Source: Mycolicibacterium aichiense (GTDB lineage: Bacteria > Actinomycetota > Actinomycetes > Mycobacteriales > Mycobacteriaceae). Taken from it: a DNA stretch of 64,000 bases. The position numbers were made by a program, and so were the translations under genes. Below, in pieces: positions 15,792 through 26,347 of the stretch; the first letter of the stretch is position 1; every line of letters starts with the position of its first letter. The DNA lies in assembly GCF_010726245.1 (NCBI RefSeq), contig NZ_AP022561.1, positions 3,472,001-3,536,000 of the forward strand, given 5' to 3'. Under the pieces are notes generated by a model, which saw only the letters and a program-made list of their open reading frames with translations, was not told the DNA's origin and made no database searches.

Positions 15792-18581
15792 TTGACCACC
15801 GAGTTCGCGCGCCACGATCTGGCTCAAAACTCAAGCAGCCCAAGCGATTCCGATCGAGTACGGGTGATCCGCGAAGGTGTCGCGTCGTATCTGCCCGATA
15901 TCGACGCCGAGGAGACCTCGGAATGGCTGGAGTCGTTCGACGACCTGCTGGCCCGTTCGGGCCCCGCCCGCGCGCGTTACCTGCTGCTGCGATTGCTCGA
16001 GCGCGCCGGTGAGCAGCGGGTCGCGATCCCCGCGTTGACCTCGACCGACTACGTCAACACCATTCCCACCGAGCTGGAGCCCTGGTTCCCCGGCGACGAA
16101 GACGTCGAGCGTCGCTACCGCGCCTGGATCCGGTGGAACGCCGCGATCATGGTGCACCGCGCGCAGCGCCCCGGCGTCGGCGTCGGCGGGCACATCTCCA
16201 CGTACGCCTCGTCAGCCGCGCTGTACGAGGTCGGCTTCAACCATTTCTTCCGAGGTAAGGCCCATCCCGGCGGCGGCGACCAGATCTTCATCCAGGGCCA
16301 CGCGTCCCCGGGGATATATGCGCGTGCGTTCTTGGAAGGACGACTCAGCGCGGATCAACTCGATGGCTTCCGTCAGGAGCACAGCCACCCCGGCGGCGGA
16401 TTGCCGTCCTACCCGCACCCGCGCCTGATGCCCGACTTCTGGGAGTTCCCGACGGTGTCGATGGGCCTGGGCCCGATGAACGCCATCTATCAGGCGCGGT
16501 TCAACCACTACCTGGCCGACCGCGGCATCAAGGACACCTCCGATCAGCACGTGTGGGCGTTCCTCGGCGACGGCGAGATGGACGAGCCGGAAAGTCGCGG
16601 CCTGATCCAGGTCGCCGCCAACGAGGGTCTGGACAACCTGACCTTCGTGGTGAACTGCAACCTGCAGCGCCTGGACGGTCCGGTGCGCGGCAACGGCAAG
16701 ATCATCCAGGAGCTCGAGTCCTTCTTCCGCGGTGCCGGCTGGAACGTCATCAAGGTGGTCTGGGGCCGCGAGTGGGACGCACTGCTGCACGCCGATAAGG
16801 ACGGCGCACTGGTGAACCTGATGAACACCACCCCCGACGGCGACTACCAGACCTACAAGGCCAACGACGGCGCCTACGTGCGCGACCACTTCTTCGGCCG
16901 CGACCCGCGGACCAAGGCGCTGGTGGCCGAGATGAGCGACAGCGAGATCTGGAACCTCAAGCGCGGCGGCCACGACTACCGCAAGGTCTACGCGGCCTAT
17001 CGCGCGGCGATGGAACACAAGGGCCAGCCCACGGTAATCCTCGCCAAGACCATCAAGGGGTACTCCCTCGGCGCCCACTTCCAGGGCCGCAACGCCACCC
17101 ACCAGATGAAAAAGCTTGCACTGCAGGATCTTCGGGACTTCCGCGATGCCATCCGCATTCCGGTGTCGGACTCCCAGCTCGAAGAGAACCCGTACCTGCC
17201 GCCGTACTACCACCCCGGCCCCGAGGCGCCGGAGATCCGCTACCTCATCGACCGGCGCCGCGCGCTCGGCGGCTTCCTGCCCGAACGCCGCACCAAGGCC
17301 AAGGTGCTGACCCTGCCGCCGCGCGATGTGTACAAGGCGCTCAAGAAGGGGTCCGGTCAGCAGCAGGTGGCGACCACGATGGCCACCGTGCGCACGTTCA
17401 AAGAACTGTTGCGGGACAAGGAGATCGGGCACCGGATCGTCCCGATCATTCCCGACGAGGCGCGCACCTTCGGCATGGATTCCTGGTTCCCGAGCCTGAA
17501 GATCTACAACCGCAACGGACAGCTGTACACCGCCGTGGACGCCGAGCTGATGTTGGCCTACAAGGAAAGTGAAGTCGGCCAGATCCTGCACGAGGGCATC
17601 AACGAGGCCGGATCGACGGCGTCGTTCACCGCGGTCGGCACCTCGTACGCCACCCACAACGAGCCGATGATCCCGATCTACATCTTCTATTCGATGTTCG
17701 GCTTCCAGCGCACCGGAGACGGGCTGTGGGCGGCCGCCGATCAGATGGCCCGCGGATTCGTACTCGGCGCGACCGCCGGGCGCACCACGCTGACCGGCGA
17801 AGGCCTGCAGCATGCTGACGGGCACTCGCTGCTGCTGGCCTCGACCAACCCCGCGGTGGTGGCCTACGACCCGGCGTTCGCCTACGAGATCGCCTACATC
17901 GTGGAGAGCGGCCTGGCCCGGATGTACGGCGAGGACCCGGAGAACGTCTACTTCTACATGACGATCTACAACGAGCCGTACGCCCAGCCTGCGGAGCCGG
18001 AGCACTTCGACCCCGAGGGCCTGCTGCGCGGCATGTACCGGTACCGGGCTGCCGGCCAGAAGCGCACGAACGTCGCGCAGATCCTGGCGTCCGGTGTCGC
18101 GATGCCCGAGGCGCTGCGGGCCGCCGACATGCTCGCCGAACGCTGGGATGTGGCGGCCGATGTCTGGTCGGTGACCAGCTGGGGTGAACTCAACCGCGAC
18201 GGCGTCCAGGTCGAGAAGGAGTTGCTCCGCCACCCGGACCGGACGGCGCGGACGCCCTACGTGACGCAGGCGCTGGCCGACACCGCGGGCCCGGCCGTCG
18301 CGGTGTCGGACTGGATGCGCGCGGTGCCCGAGCAGATCCGCCCGTGGGTGCCCAACACCTACGTCACGCTGGGCACCGACGGGTTCGGCTTCTCCGACAC
18401 CCGGCCGGCCGCCCGCAGGTACTTCAACACCGACGCCGAATCAGTGGTGGTGGCGGTGCTCGAGGCACTGGCCCGCGACGGCGAGATCGACCCGTCGGTC
18501 GCGATCGCCGCGGCGCGGGAGTACCGGATCGACGATGTGATGGCCGCGGAGGTCTCCTTCGTCGACACCGGCAGCGCGTAG
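15792..18581 (+). CDS. aceE: Pyruvate dehydrogenase E1 component, homodimeric type
   Basis: A 929-residue thiamine-diphosphate enzyme that decarboxylates pyruvate and passes the acetyl group to the lipoyl E2 of the pyruvate dehydrogenase complex. TTG at 15792 is the start: AAGGAGC lies 5 bases upstream and no ATG fits. Features: N-terminal helical region; [28 protein letters not shown] homodimeric E1 core (about 135-155); the ThDP/Mg motif GDGEMDEPE ... NCN (about 258-290); pyrimidine-binding domain with EGINEAGS (about 605); and the C-terminal transketolase domain. Length is normal for the AceE family. It stands alone, followed by mabR, as in M. tuberculosis (Rv2241). It supplies acetyl-CoA for the FAS-II neighbourhood. 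Confidence 0.95.
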   Translation: MTTEFARHDLAQNSSSPSDSDRVRVIREGVASYLPDIDAEETSEWLESFDDLLARSGPARARYLLLRLLERAGEQRVAIPALTSTDYVNTIPTELEPWFPGDEDVERRYRAWIRWNAAIMVHRAQRPGVGVGGHISTYASSAALYEVGFNHFFRGKAHPGGGDQIFIQGHASPGIYARAFLEGRLSADQLDGFRQEHSHPGGGLPSYPHPRLMPDFWEFPTVSMGLGPMNAIYQARFNHYLADRGIKDTSDQHVWAFLGDGEMDEPESRGLIQVAANEGLDNLTFVVNCNLQRLDGPVRGNGKIIQELESFFRGAGWNVIKVVWGREWDALLHADKDGALVNLMNTTPDGDYQTYKANDGAYVRDHFFGRDPRTKALVAEMSDSEIWNLKRGGHDYRKVYAAYRAAMEHKGQPTVILAKTIKGYSLGAHFQGRNATHQMKKLALQDLRDFRDAIRIPVSDSQLEENPYLPPYYHPGPEAPEIRYLIDRRRALGGFLPERRTKAKVLTLPPRDVYKALKKGSGQQQVATTMATVRTFKELLRDKEIGHRIVPIIPDEARTFGMDSWFPSLKIYNRNGQLYTAVDAELMLAYKESEVGQILHEGINEAGSTASFTAVGTSYATHNEPMIPIYIFYSMFGFQRTGDGLWAAADQMARGFVLGATAGRTTLTGEGLQHADGHSLLLASTNPAVVAYDPAFAYEIAYIVESGLARMYGEDPENVYFYMTIYNEPYAQPAEPEHFDPEGLLRGMYRYRAAGQKRTNVAQILASGVAMPEALRAADMLAERWDVAADVWSVTSWGELNRDGVQVEKELLRHPDRTARTPYVTQALADTAGPAVAVSDWMRAVPEQIRPWVPNTYVTLGTDGFGFSDTRPAARRYFNTDAESVVVAVLEALARDGEIDPSVAIAAAREYRIDDVMAAEVSFVDTGSA

Positions 18582-18601
18582 GCGGAGCCGCCGCCCACGT
18601 A

Positions 18602-18635
18602 TTTGGTGGGAACATCCAGAAAAGCGGCGTAGCTT
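18602..18635 (+). promoter_or_regulatory. mabR leaderless promoter with MabR-like operator
   Basis: A TANNNT -10 box (TAGCTT, 18630-18635) puts the expected transcription start at the mabR GTG (18642), which has no Shine-Dalgarno. Just upstream, TTTGGT (18602-18607) and AGAAAA (18618-18623) flank GGGAAC-containing sequence. This resembles the fabD operator TTTTGT-N9-ACAAAA and shares its GGGAAC core, with a one-base longer spacer. It overlaps the position expected for the -35 (18607-18612), so autorepression is plausible. Confidence 0.5.
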
Positions 18636-18641
18636 TTAGGG

Positions 18642-19925
18642 GTGAGTGACAACCCGCTCCTGGAGCCCCTGCCGCCGTCGGCGCTGGAGCTGCTGGACAA
18701 CGTGCCGGATTCGACGTTGCGCCGGCTCAAGCAGTACTCCGGCCGGCTGGCCACCCAGGCCGTGCAGGCGATGAACGAGCACCTGCCGTTCTTCGGCGAG
18801 CTGGAAGCCTCCCAGCGCGCCAGCGTCCAGCTGGTCCTGCAGACCGCGGTGGTCAACTTCGCCGAGTGGATCCGCGACCCGCTCAGCAATGTGGGCTACA
18901 CCGCCGACGCGTTCGCCCTGGTCCCCCAGGACCTGACCCGGCGGATCGCGCTGGCCCAGACCGTCGACATGGTTCGGGTCAGCATGCAGTACTTCGAGGT
19001 CGCGGTCCCCGCCCTGGGCCGCAACGACGAACAGCGCACCGCGCTGGCGGTCGGCATCCTGCGCTACAGCCGCGATTTGGCGTTCGCCGCGGCAGCCTCC
19101 TACGCCGACGCCGCCGAGGCCCGCGGGTCGTGGGACAGCCGGATGGAGGCCAGCGTCGTCGACGCCGTCGTCCGCGGTGACACCGGCCAGGAACTGCTGT
19201 CCCGGGCGGCTGCGCTGAACTGGGACACCACCGCGCCTGCGACGGTGGTCGTCGGCACCCCGCCGCCCGGACGGGAGGAGTTGGCCAGCGAAGACGTCCG
19301 TGAGATCGCCGCACGGCACAACCGGGCGGCCCTGGCCGACGTGCACGGCACCTGGCTGATCGGGATCATCTCCGGCCCGCTCGGGCCCACCGACAAGTTC
19401 TTCAAGGACCTGATCAACGCCTACTCCGACAGCCCGGTGGTGATCGGGCCGACCGCGCCGATGCTCACCGCGGCCTACCACAGCGCACGCGAGGCCATCT
19501 CGGGAATGAACGCCGTCGTCGGATGGACCGGCGCGCCGCGTCCGGTGCTGGCCCGCGAATTACTGCCTGAGCGAGCCCTTCTCGGTGACGCCTCGGCGGT
19601 CGCGGCGCTCCACACCGAGATCATGCGACCCCTCGCCGACGCCGGACCGGCGCTGTCGGAAACCCTCGACGCCTACCTCGACAGCGGCGGCGCGATCGAA
19701 GCTTGCGCCAGAAAATTGTTCGTTCATCCAAACACGGTCCGCTACCGACTCAAGCGGATCGCCGACTTCACCGGCCGCGATCCCACCGTGCCGCGCGACG
19801 CGTACGTCCTGCGGGTGGCGTCCACAGTGGGACGGCTGGGCTATCCAGCGCCCCCCAACACCACGGCAAACAGTTCTGTCGCACAACTCACAGCGCCGTT
19901 GGTCGGAACTGCGGGCAGCGTCTGA
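18642..19925 (+). CDS. mabR: MabR, PucR-family regulator of the FAS-II operon
   Basis: A 427-residue DNA-binding regulator. The C-terminal PucR-type HTH (about residues 345-400) reads LDAYLDSGGAIEACARKLFVHPNTVRYRLKRIADFTGRDP. The N-terminal 340 residues form the ligand/GGDEF-like sensing part. The orthologue Rv2242 (MabR) is known to bind the fasII promoter at TTTTGT-N9-ACAAAA and to respond to long-chain acyl-CoAs, thereby setting mycolic-acid synthesis. Exactly such a site lies before fabD here. The start is GTG 18642, apparently leaderless. It lies between aceE and fabD, the conserved mycobacterial order. Confidence 0.93.
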   Translation: MSDNPLLEPLPPSALELLDNVPDSTLRRLKQYSGRLATQAVQAMNEHLPFFGELEASQRASVQLVLQTAVVNFAEWIRDPLSNVGYTADAFALVPQDLTRRIALAQTVDMVRVSMQYFEVAVPALGRNDEQRTALAVGILRYSRDLAFAAAASYADAAEARGSWDSRMEASVVDAVVRGDTGQELLSRAAALNWDTTAPATVVVGTPPPGREELASEDVREIAARHNRAALADVHGTWLIGIISGPLGPTDKFFKDLINAYSDSPVVIGPTAPMLTAAYHSAREAISGMNAVVGWTGAPRPVLARELLPERALLGDASAVAALHTEIMRPLADAGPALSETLDAYLDSGGAIEACARKLFVHPNTVRYRLKRIADFTGRDPTVPRDAYVLRVASTVGRLGYPAPPNTTANSSVAQLTAPLVGTAGSV

Positions 19926-19975
19926 TAAGGGCGGTAGATCGCGGCGAGGTATCGGGGATGTCGCATCACATGCAC

Positions 19976-20019
19976 TTTTGTGGGAACTCCACAAAAACCT
20001 AAGACGAGGTTCATATTCT
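19976..20019 (+). promoter_or_regulatory. FAS-II operon promoter with MabR operator
   Basis: TTTTGT (19976-19981), nine bases, then ACAAAA (19991-19996) form a perfect inverted repeat, exactly the reported MabR consensus. The right arm falls at the -35 position of a -10 box TATTCT (20014-20019), with a 17-base spacer. Transcription would start near 20026, giving a 35-50-base leader before fabD. Confidence 0.8.
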
Positions 20020-20061
20020 CTTACACCGTGCAGATCCGGTTTCACAGTGTTCTCTTAAAGA

Positions 20062-20997
20062 GTGCCTCATGAACCCGTGATCGCATTGCTGGCGCCCGGA
20101 CAGGGCTCGCAGACCCCCGGCATGCTCGAGCCCTGGCTGGAGCTGCCCGGCGCGGCCGATCAGATCAAGACCTGGTCGGACATCGCCGGTCTCGACCTTG
20201 CCCGCCTGGGCACCACGGCAACTGCTGACGAGATCACCGACACCGCGGTCACCCAGCCGCTGGTCGTCGCGGCGACCCTGCTTGCCAATGCCGAGCTGAC
20301 CAAGCGCGGCACACTGGCCGGGCGCACGACCGTCGTCGCCGGTCACTCCGTCGGCGAGATCGCGGCATACGCGATCGCCGGCGTCATCTCCCCCGACGAC
20401 GCCGTCAAGCTGGCCGCCGTCCGCGGGTCTGAGATGGCCAAGGCCTGCGCCGTCGAGCCGACCGGCATGTCCGCGATCCTGGGCGGCGACGAGGCCGAGG
20501 TGCTGGAAGCGCTGGCCCGCCTCGACCTTATCCCCGCCAACCGCAATGCCGCAGGCCAGATCGTGGCCGCCGGCGCCGTCGCGGCACTGGAGAAGCTGGC
20601 CGAGGATCCGCCAGCCAAGGCACGTGTACGCCAGCTGGCCACCGCAGGCGCGTTCCACACTCATTACATGGCGTCCGCGCTCGACGGATACGCCGCAGCT
20701 GCGGCCGAGGTCGCAACGAGCGAGCCCACCACCACGCTGCTGAGCAATGCCGATGGTCAGCCGGTAGCGTCTGCGCAAGACGCGATGGAGAAGCTCGTCG
20801 CGCAGCTCACCCGCCCGGTGCGCTGGGATCTGTGCACCGACACCATGCGCCAGCTCTTTGAGAACGCAGAGGGCTCAGCGATCGTCGAGTTCCCGCCCGC
20901 GGGCACTCTGGCCGGAATCGCCAAACGAGAACTTCGGGGGGTCGCCAACCGTGCGATCAAGACCCCCGCAGACCTGGACGGACTCACCGAGCTGTAA
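20062..20997 (+). CDS. fabD: Malonyl-CoA:ACP transacylase FabD
   Basis: A 311-residue enzyme that loads malonyl groups from malonyl-CoA onto AcpM for FAS-II elongation. Motifs: LLAPGQGSQTPGML (oxyanion Gln), the nucleophile elbow VAGHSVGEIAAYA (Ser near residue 96), the malonyl-binding Arg in AVRGSEMAKAC, GAFHTHYM (catalytic His near residue 200), and PVRWDLC. The start may be GTG 20062 (311 aa) or GTG 20077 (306 aa, MIALLAPGQG as in M. tuberculosis). Neither has a strong Shine-Dalgarno. First gene of the FAS-II operon. Confidence 0.93.
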   Translation: MPHEPVIALLAPGQGSQTPGMLEPWLELPGAADQIKTWSDIAGLDLARLGTTATADEITDTAVTQPLVVAATLLANAELTKRGTLAGRTTVVAGHSVGEIAAYAIAGVISPDDAVKLAAVRGSEMAKACAVEPTGMSAILGGDEAEVLEALARLDLIPANRNAAGQIVAAGAVAALEKLAEDPPAKARVRQLATAGAFHTHYMASALDGYAAAAAEVATSEPTTTLLSNADGQPVASAQDAMEKLVAQLTRPVRWDLCTDTMRQLFENAEGSAIVEFPPAGTLAGIAKRELRGVANRAIKTPADLDGLTEL

Positions 20998-21071
20998 CGA
21001 GCTCGCCGCCCAGGACAACCACATAGCAAGCGTTCTACCCAAGTAGCACAACCGATTACGAAGGAGCCACT

Positions 21072-21368
21072 GTGCCCGCCTCTCAGGATGAAATCATCGC
21101 CGGTCTCGCCGAGATCATCGAAGAAGTGACCGGCATCGAGCCGTCTGAGGTCACCCCGGAGAAGTCGTTCGTCGACGACCTGGACATCGACTCGCTGTCG
21201 ATGGTGGAGATCGCCGTTCAGACCGAGGACAAGTACGGCGTGAAGATCCCCGACGAAGACCTCGCCGGTCTGCGCACCGTCGGTGACGTCGTCTCCTACA
21301 TCCAGAAGCTCGAGGAAGAGAACCCGGAGGCTGCCGCCGCCCTGCGCGAGAAGTTCGCGGGCGAATGA
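21072..21368 (+). CDS. acpM: Meromycolate acyl carrier protein AcpM
   Basis: A 98-residue acidic carrier protein. Phosphopantetheine is attached at Ser41 in [11 protein letters not shown]. It has the long C-terminal extension (about residues 80-98, [17 protein letters not shown]) that marks mycobacterial AcpM. GTG at 21072 follows AAGGAGCCACT. It carries the growing meroacyl chain between FabD, KasA/KasB, MabA, HadABC and InhA. It overlaps kasA by 4 bases (ATGA), so they are co-translated. Confidence 0.96.
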   Translation: MPASQDEIIAGLAEIIEEVTGIEPSEVTPEKSFVDDLDIDSLSMVEIAVQTEDKYGVKIPDEDLAGLRTVGDVVSYIQKLEEENPEAAAALREKFAGE

Positions 21369-22615
21369 GCAGGCCTTCCACTGCTAACGGCGGTTTCCCT
21401 AGCGTTGTCGTGACCGCCGTCGAGGCCACCACGGCGCTCGCCACGGACATCGAGAGCACGTGGAAGGGCCTGTTGGCAGGCGACAGCGGCATCCGCATCC
21501 TCGAGGACGAATTCGTCGACAAGTGGGACCTGCCGGTCCGTATCGGCGGCCACCTCGTCGAGGACATGGACAGCCAACTCACCCGAGTCGAACTGCGTCG
21601 CAATTCCTACGTGCAACGCATGTCTCTGGTGCTGTCGCGACGGCTGTGGGAGAACTCGGGTAAGCCCGAGGTCGACCCGGACCGCTTCGCGGTGGTGATC
21701 GGCACGGGTCTGGGCGGTGGCGAGAAGATCGTCGAGACCTACGACGCGATGAACGAGGGCGGGATCCGCAAGGTCTCGCCGCTGGCCGTTCAGATGGTCA
21801 TGCCGAACGGTGCGGCCGCAGTCGCCGGCCTGGAACTGGGCGCCCGCGCCGGGGTCATCACCCCGGTGTCGGCGTGCTCATCCGGGTCGGAGGCCATCGC
21901 CCACGGGTGGCGGCAGATCGTGATGGGCGACGCGGACTTCGCGGTCGTCGGCGGTGTCGAGGGCACCATTGAGGCGCTGCCGATCGCTGCGTTCTCGATG
22001 ATGCGTGCCATGTCGACGCGCAACGACGATCCCGCAGGTGCGTCGCGCCCGTTCGACAAGGATCGCGACGGGTTCGTCTTCGGCGAGGCCGGCTGCATGA
22101 TGATCATCGAGACCGAGGAGCACGCCAAGGCCCGTGGCGCGAAGCCGCTCGCCCGGCTCATGGGTGCGGGCATCACCTCTGATGCCTTCCACATGGTCGC
22201 TCCGTCACCCGACGGTCTGCGCGCAGGCGCTGCGATGAAGCGGGCGATGGAGACGGCGGGCTTGTCGCCGGCGGACATCGACCACATCAACGCACACGGA
22301 ACGGCCACCCCGATCGGTGATACCGCCGAGGCCACAGCTATCCGGGTCGCCGGATGTGAGCAGGCCGCGGTGTACGCACCGAAGTCGGCGCTCGGCCATT
22401 CCATCGGTGCCGTCGGCGCCCTGGAATCGGCACTTACCGTGCTCGCACTTCGTGACGGCGTCATTCCGCCGACACTGAACTACGAGACTCCGGATCCGGA
22501 GATCAATCTGGATGTCGTTGCGGGAGAACCGCGTTACGGCGACTACCAGTACGCGATCAACAACTCCTTCGGGTTCGGCGGTCACAACGTCGCGCTGGCA
22601 TTCGGGCGCTACTGA
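21365..22615 (+). CDS. kasA: Beta-ketoacyl-ACP synthase KasA
   Basis: A 416-residue condensing enzyme that elongates meroacyl-AcpM with malonyl-AcpM. Catalytic triad Cys171 ([14 protein letters not shown]), His311 ([10 protein letters not shown]) and His345 region ([14 protein letters not shown] with the conserved Lys) are all present, at the same numbers as M. tuberculosis KasA. Length is identical to that protein. Known drug target of thiolactomycin and of indazole-sulfonamide-type inhibitors. Coupled to acpM; kasB follows after 34 bases. Confidence 0.96.
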   Translation: MSRPSTANGGFPSVVVTAVEATTALATDIESTWKGLLAGDSGIRILEDEFVDKWDLPVRIGGHLVEDMDSQLTRVELRRNSYVQRMSLVLSRRLWENSGKPEVDPDRFAVVIGTGLGGGEKIVETYDAMNEGGIRKVSPLAVQMVMPNGAAAVAGLELGARAGVITPVSACSSGSEAIAHGWRQIVMGDADFAVVGGVEGTIEALPIAAFSMMRAMSTRNDDPAGASRPFDKDRDGFVFGEAGCMMIIETEEHAKARGAKPLARLMGAGITSDAFHMVAPSPDGLRAGAAMKRAMETAGLSPADIDHINAHGTATPIGDTAEATAIRVAGCEQAAVYAPKSALGHSIGAVGALESALTVLALRDGVIPPTLNYETPDPEINLDVVAGEPRYGDYQYAINNSFGFGGHNVALAFGRY

Positions 22616-22649
22616 CAACGATCCGGGGGGAAAGGAACAGCTAGAAGCA

Positions 22650-23912
22650 ATGGCAGGGCTGACACGTTTGTCAACGGGGAACGGTTTCCCCAACGTGGTC
22701 GTCACCGGTGTTGCGATGACGACCGCCCTGGCATCTGATGCCGACAGCACGTGGAAACGCTTGTTGGACGGGCAGAGCGGGATCCGGCTTCTCGACGACG
22801 AATTCGTCGAGAAGTACGACCTGCCTGTCCGTATCGGGGGGCATCTGGTCGAGGAGTTCGACGGCGAGCTGACTCGCGTCGAACTTCGTCGGCTGTCTTA
22901 CCTGCAGAAGATGTCCACGGTGCTCAGTCGGCGCGTGTGGCAGAACGCCGGTTCGCCCGAGGTGGACCCCAAGCGGCTGATGGTGTCGATCGGCACCGGC
23001 ATGGGCTCCACCGAGGAATTGGTGTTCGCCTATGACGGGATGCGCGCCAAAGGCCTCAAAGCGGTGTCGCCGTTGGCGGTCCAGATGTACATGCCCAACG
23101 CGGCCGCCGCGGCCGTCGGCCTCGAACTCAAGGCCAAGGCCGGGGTCATCACTCCGGTCTCGGCGTGCGCGTCGGGGTCGGAGGGAATCGCCCAAGCCTG
23201 GCGGCAGATCGTTCTCGGCGAAGCCGACGTCGCGGTGTGTGGTGGCGTCGAGACCAAGATCGAGGCCGTGCCGATCGCCGGCTTCGCTCAGATGCGAATT
23301 GTCTTGTCCACCACCAACGACGATCCGGCCGGCGCCTGCCGCCCGTTCGACAAAGACCGTAACGGGTTCGTGTTCGGTGAGGGCGGTGCGCTCCTGGTCA
23401 TCGAAACCGAGGAGCACGCCAAAGCCCGCGGGGCCAACATCCTCGCGCGGATCATGGGGGCAGGCATCACCTCGGACGGCTACCACATCGTGGCTCCCGA
23501 CCCGAACGGTGAGCAGGCGGGACACGCGATCACCCGGGCAATCCAGCTCGCGGGTCTGCAGCCCTCCGACATCGATCACATCAACGCCCATGCGACGGGC
23601 ACCCAGGTGGGTGACGTCGCGGAAGGCAAGGCGATCAACAATGCGCTCGGCAAGCACCGGCCGGCCGTCTACGCGCCCAAATCGGCGCTGGGTCACTCGG
23701 TGGGCGCCGTCGGCGCGGTGGAGTCGATCCTCACCGTGTTGGCGCTGCGGGACGGTGTCGTGCCGCCCACGCTCAACCTGCGGAACCTCGATCCGGAGAT
23801 CGATCTGGACGTGGTGGCCGGTGAACCCCGGCCAGGCAACTACCAGTACGCGATCAACAACTCGTTCGGATTCGGTGGTCACAACGTCGCGATCGCCTTC
23901 GGGAAGTACTGA
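22650..23912 (+). CDS. kasB: Beta-ketoacyl-ACP synthase KasB
   Basis: A 420-residue paralogue of KasA that carries out the late rounds of meromycolate elongation; loss of it shortens mycolates in mycobacteria. ATG at 22650 ([20 protein letters not shown]) is preceded by GGAAAGGAAC, while the longer upstream frame runs inside kasA. Active-site Cys173 lies in [15 protein letters not shown]. His residues sit in [13 protein letters not shown] and [13 protein letters not shown]. The two Kas genes are about two-thirds identical by eye over their cores, consistent with an old duplication. Confidence 0.95.
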   Translation: MAGLTRLSTGNGFPNVVVTGVAMTTALASDADSTWKRLLDGQSGIRLLDDEFVEKYDLPVRIGGHLVEEFDGELTRVELRRLSYLQKMSTVLSRRVWQNAGSPEVDPKRLMVSIGTGMGSTEELVFAYDGMRAKGLKAVSPLAVQMYMPNAAAAAVGLELKAKAGVITPVSACASGSEGIAQAWRQIVLGEADVAVCGGVETKIEAVPIAGFAQMRIVLSTTNDDPAGACRPFDKDRNGFVFGEGGALLVIETEEHAKARGANILARIMGAGITSDGYHIVAPDPNGEQAGHAITRAIQLAGLQPSDIDHINAHATGTQVGDVAEGKAINNALGKHRPAVYAPKSALGHSVGAVGAVESILTVLALRDGVVPPTLNLRNLDPEIDLDVVAGEPRPGNYQYAINNSFGFGGHNVAIAFGKY

Positions 23913-23966
23913 AATCCAGTGACTCTCGACAGCGTTGGCCGACATCCGCGCACTATGGAGGTTTAG

Positions 23967-25388
23967 ATGACGATCATGGCCCCTGAGACGGTCGGCGAAT
24001 CACTCGACCCTCGCGACCCGCTGCTGCGGCTGTCCACGTTCTTCGACGACGGCAGCGTGCAGCTGCTGCACGAGCGTGACCGCTCCGGTGTGCTCGCCGC
24101 CGCCGGCACCGTCAACGGTGTGCGCACGATCGCCTTCTGCACCGACGGCACCGTCATGGGTGGCGCCATGGGCGTGGAGGGCTGCCAGCACATCGTCACC
24201 GCCTACGACACCGCCATCGAGGAGCAGAGCCCGATCGTGGGCATCTGGCACTCCGGCGGCGCGCGACTGGCCGAGGGTGTCAAAGCGCTGCACGCTGTGG
24301 GCCTGGTTTTCGAGGCCATGATCCGCGCCTCGGGTTACATCCCGCAGATCTCCATCGTGGTCGGCTTCGCCGCCGGCGGCGCCGCATACGGGCCGGCCCT
24401 GACCGACATCGTCATCATGGCCCAGGAGGGCCGGGTGTTCGTCACCGGACCCGACGTGGTGCGCAGCGTGACCGGCGAGGACGTCGACATGGCCTCCCTC
24501 GGCGGCCCCGACACCCACCACAAGAAATCCGGCGTGTGCCACATCGTCGCCGACTCCGAACTCGACGCCTACGAGCGCGGCCGCCGGTTGGTCGGATTGT
24601 TCTCCCAGCAGGGACATTTCGACCGCACCAAGGCCGAGGCCGGTGACACCGACCTGCACGCGCTACTGCCGGAATCGGCCCGCCGCGCCTACGACGTGCA
24701 TCCGCTGGTCGAGGCACTGCTCGATGCGGACACCCCATTCGAAGAGTTCCAGGGCAAGTGGGCGCCGTCCATCGTCGTCGGCCTGGGCCGGCTGTCCGGT
24801 CGCACCGTCGGCGTCATCGCCAACAACCCGCTGCGCCTCGGCGGCTGCCTGAACTCCGAAAGTGCCGAGAAGTCGGCACGTTTCGTGCGGCTGTGCGATG
24901 CCTTCGGTATCCCGCTGGTGGTCGTGGTCGACGTGCCCGGCTATCTGCCCGGTGTCGACCAGGAGTGGGGCGGGGTCGTGCGCCGCGGCGCCAAGCTGCT
25001 GCACGCGTTCGGCGAGGCGACCGTGCCGCGGGTCACGCTGGTGACGCGAAAGATCTACGGCGGGGCCTACATTGCGATGAACTCGCGCTCGCTCGGTGCC
25101 ACCAAGGTGTTCGCCTGGCCGGACGCTGAAGTTGCGGTCATGGGCGCGAAGGCCGCCGTCGGCATCCTGCACAAGAAGAAGCTGGCCGCTGCTCCGGATC
25201 ACGAACGCGAAGCGCTGCACGAGGAATTGGCGGCCGAGCATGAGCGGATCGCGGGCGGCGTGGACAGCGCGGTCGAGATCGGCGTGGTCGACGAGAAGAT
25301 CGATCCGGCCCACACCCGCAGCAAGCTGACGCAGGCGCTCGCCGAGGCACCCGCCCGGCGCGGGCGGCACAAGAACATCCCGCTGTAA
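23967..25388 (+). CDS. accD6: Acyl-CoA carboxylase carboxyltransferase subunit AccD6
   Basis: A 473-residue carboxyltransferase beta subunit which, with AccA3 (biotinylated) and AccE-type partners, makes malonyl-CoA for FAS-I and FAS-II. Both crotonase-like halves are visible: N-terminal VVGFAAGGAAYGPALTDIVIM (oxyanion Gly-Gly-Ala) and C-terminal KIYGGAYIAMNSRSLGATKVFAWP. Start ATG 23967 has GGAGG upstream. Last gene of the FAS-II operon, 54 bases after kasB. Its stop directly abuts the convergent AraC gene. Confidence 0.95.
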   Translation: MTIMAPETVGESLDPRDPLLRLSTFFDDGSVQLLHERDRSGVLAAAGTVNGVRTIAFCTDGTVMGGAMGVEGCQHIVTAYDTAIEEQSPIVGIWHSGGARLAEGVKALHAVGLVFEAMIRASGYIPQISIVVGFAAGGAAYGPALTDIVIMAQEGRVFVTGPDVVRSVTGEDVDMASLGGPDTHHKKSGVCHIVADSELDAYERGRRLVGLFSQQGHFDRTKAEAGDTDLHALLPESARRAYDVHPLVEALLDADTPFEEFQGKWAPSIVVGLGRLSGRTVGVIANNPLRLGGCLNSESAEKSARFVRLCDAFGIPLVVVVDVPGYLPGVDQEWGGVVRRGAKLLHAFGEATVPRVTLVTRKIYGGAYIAMNSRSLGATKVFAWPDAEVAVMGAKAAVGILHKKKLAAAPDHEREALHEELAAEHERIAGGVDSAVEIGVVDEKIDPAHTRSKLTQALAEAPARRGRHKNIPL

Positions 25389-26273
25389 CTACGCGCGCAA
25401 GCGCTGGGCGTCGAGCCCGGGCGGAGCGCCGAAAAGGCGACGGTACTCCCGGGTGAACTGTGACGGGCTGTCATAACCGACGCGATGTCCGACCCCCGCG
25501 ATGTCGCCAGGAGCGGCGACGAGCATCGAGCGCGCCTCCTGCAGTCGGATGCGCTTCTGAAACTGCAACGGGCTCATCGCCGTTACGCTCCGGAAGTGCC
25601 GGTGGAACGTCGAGGGGCTCATTCCGGCCACCCGGGCAAGCTCTTCGACGCGCATCGGTTCGGCGTAGTTCTGCCGGATCCAGCCGATGGCCCGACTGAC
25701 GTAGGACAGATTGCTGTCTGCCATGCCGATCTGTCGCACCGTGTCGCCGTACGGTCCCGCTAGTAACCGCCAGACGATCTCGCGTTCGATCAGCGGTGCC
25801 AGAATCGGCGCATCCGAAGGCTTGTCGAGCAGCCGCACCAACCGAATCACCGCGTCGAGCAAATCAGCGTCGGCATCGGTGGTGAACATCGCCGTACTCC
25901 CCGCGCCACGCGCCGCCCGCACCCCAGGCGCCTGCAGCACCAACTCGGCCACCACGGCGGGTCGTAGCACCAGCGCCATCCCGAGCGAGGGCAGCCCGTC
26001 GCCGGCGTCGATGAAGCGACCCGTTACCGGCAGGTCGGCCGTCACGACGAGGCATTGCCCCGCCCGGTATTCGTAGCGGTCTTCGCCGAGTAGGAGCCGC
26101 TTGCCACCTTGCGCCATCACCACAACGAGCGGTTCGGTCAGAGAGTAATCCGGGAGCCCCGACGCCACCTCCTTCGACAACATCAGACCGTTGATCGATG
26201 TCTGCATGTCCGGTCGGGCATGCGCGGCAATCAGGCCACCCAGTTCAGCCAACTGCCCACGCCGCACATCCAT
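25389..26273 (-). CDS. AraC-family regulator (AraC_N type)
   Basis: A 294-residue regulator from ATG 26273; an upstream TTG at 26309 would add 12 residues. The N-terminal part (about 1-170) is the cupin-like AraC_N ligand domain (SLTEPLVVVMAQGGKRLLLGEDRYEYRAGQ). The C-terminal HTH pair reads MRVEELARVAGMSPSTFHRHFRSVTAMSPLQFQKRIRL and VGYDSPSQFTREYRRLFG. It is divergent from an aldo/keto reductase, a very common pairing in which this type of regulator controls the adjacent reductase. Effector unknown. Confidence 0.88.
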   Translation of the reverse strand: MDVRRGQLAELGGLIAAHARPDMQTSINGLMLSKEVASGLPDYSLTEPLVVVMAQGGKRLLLGEDRYEYRAGQCLVVTADLPVTGRFIDAGDGLPSLGMALVLRPAVVAELVLQAPGVRAARGAGSTAMFTTDADADLLDAVIRLVRLLDKPSDAPILAPLIEREIVWRLLAGPYGDTVRQIGMADSNLSYVSRAIGWIRQNYAEPMRVEELARVAGMSPSTFHRHFRSVTAMSPLQFQKRIRLQEARSMLVAAPGDIAGVGHRVGYDSPSQFTREYRRLFGAPPGLDAQRLRA

Positions 26274-26347
26274 AGGCCCGATCCCATCAATATTGATCGG
26301 ATTGTGCAAGAGGTAGCTAGCATCGTTCTACCGCTGAACTCGCAATT

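Noticed and set aside
16212..18233. 673-codon open frame antisense to aceE
   Set aside because: It lies wholly inside aceE, has no start signals or recognisable domains, and its composition is that of a GC-rich shadow frame.
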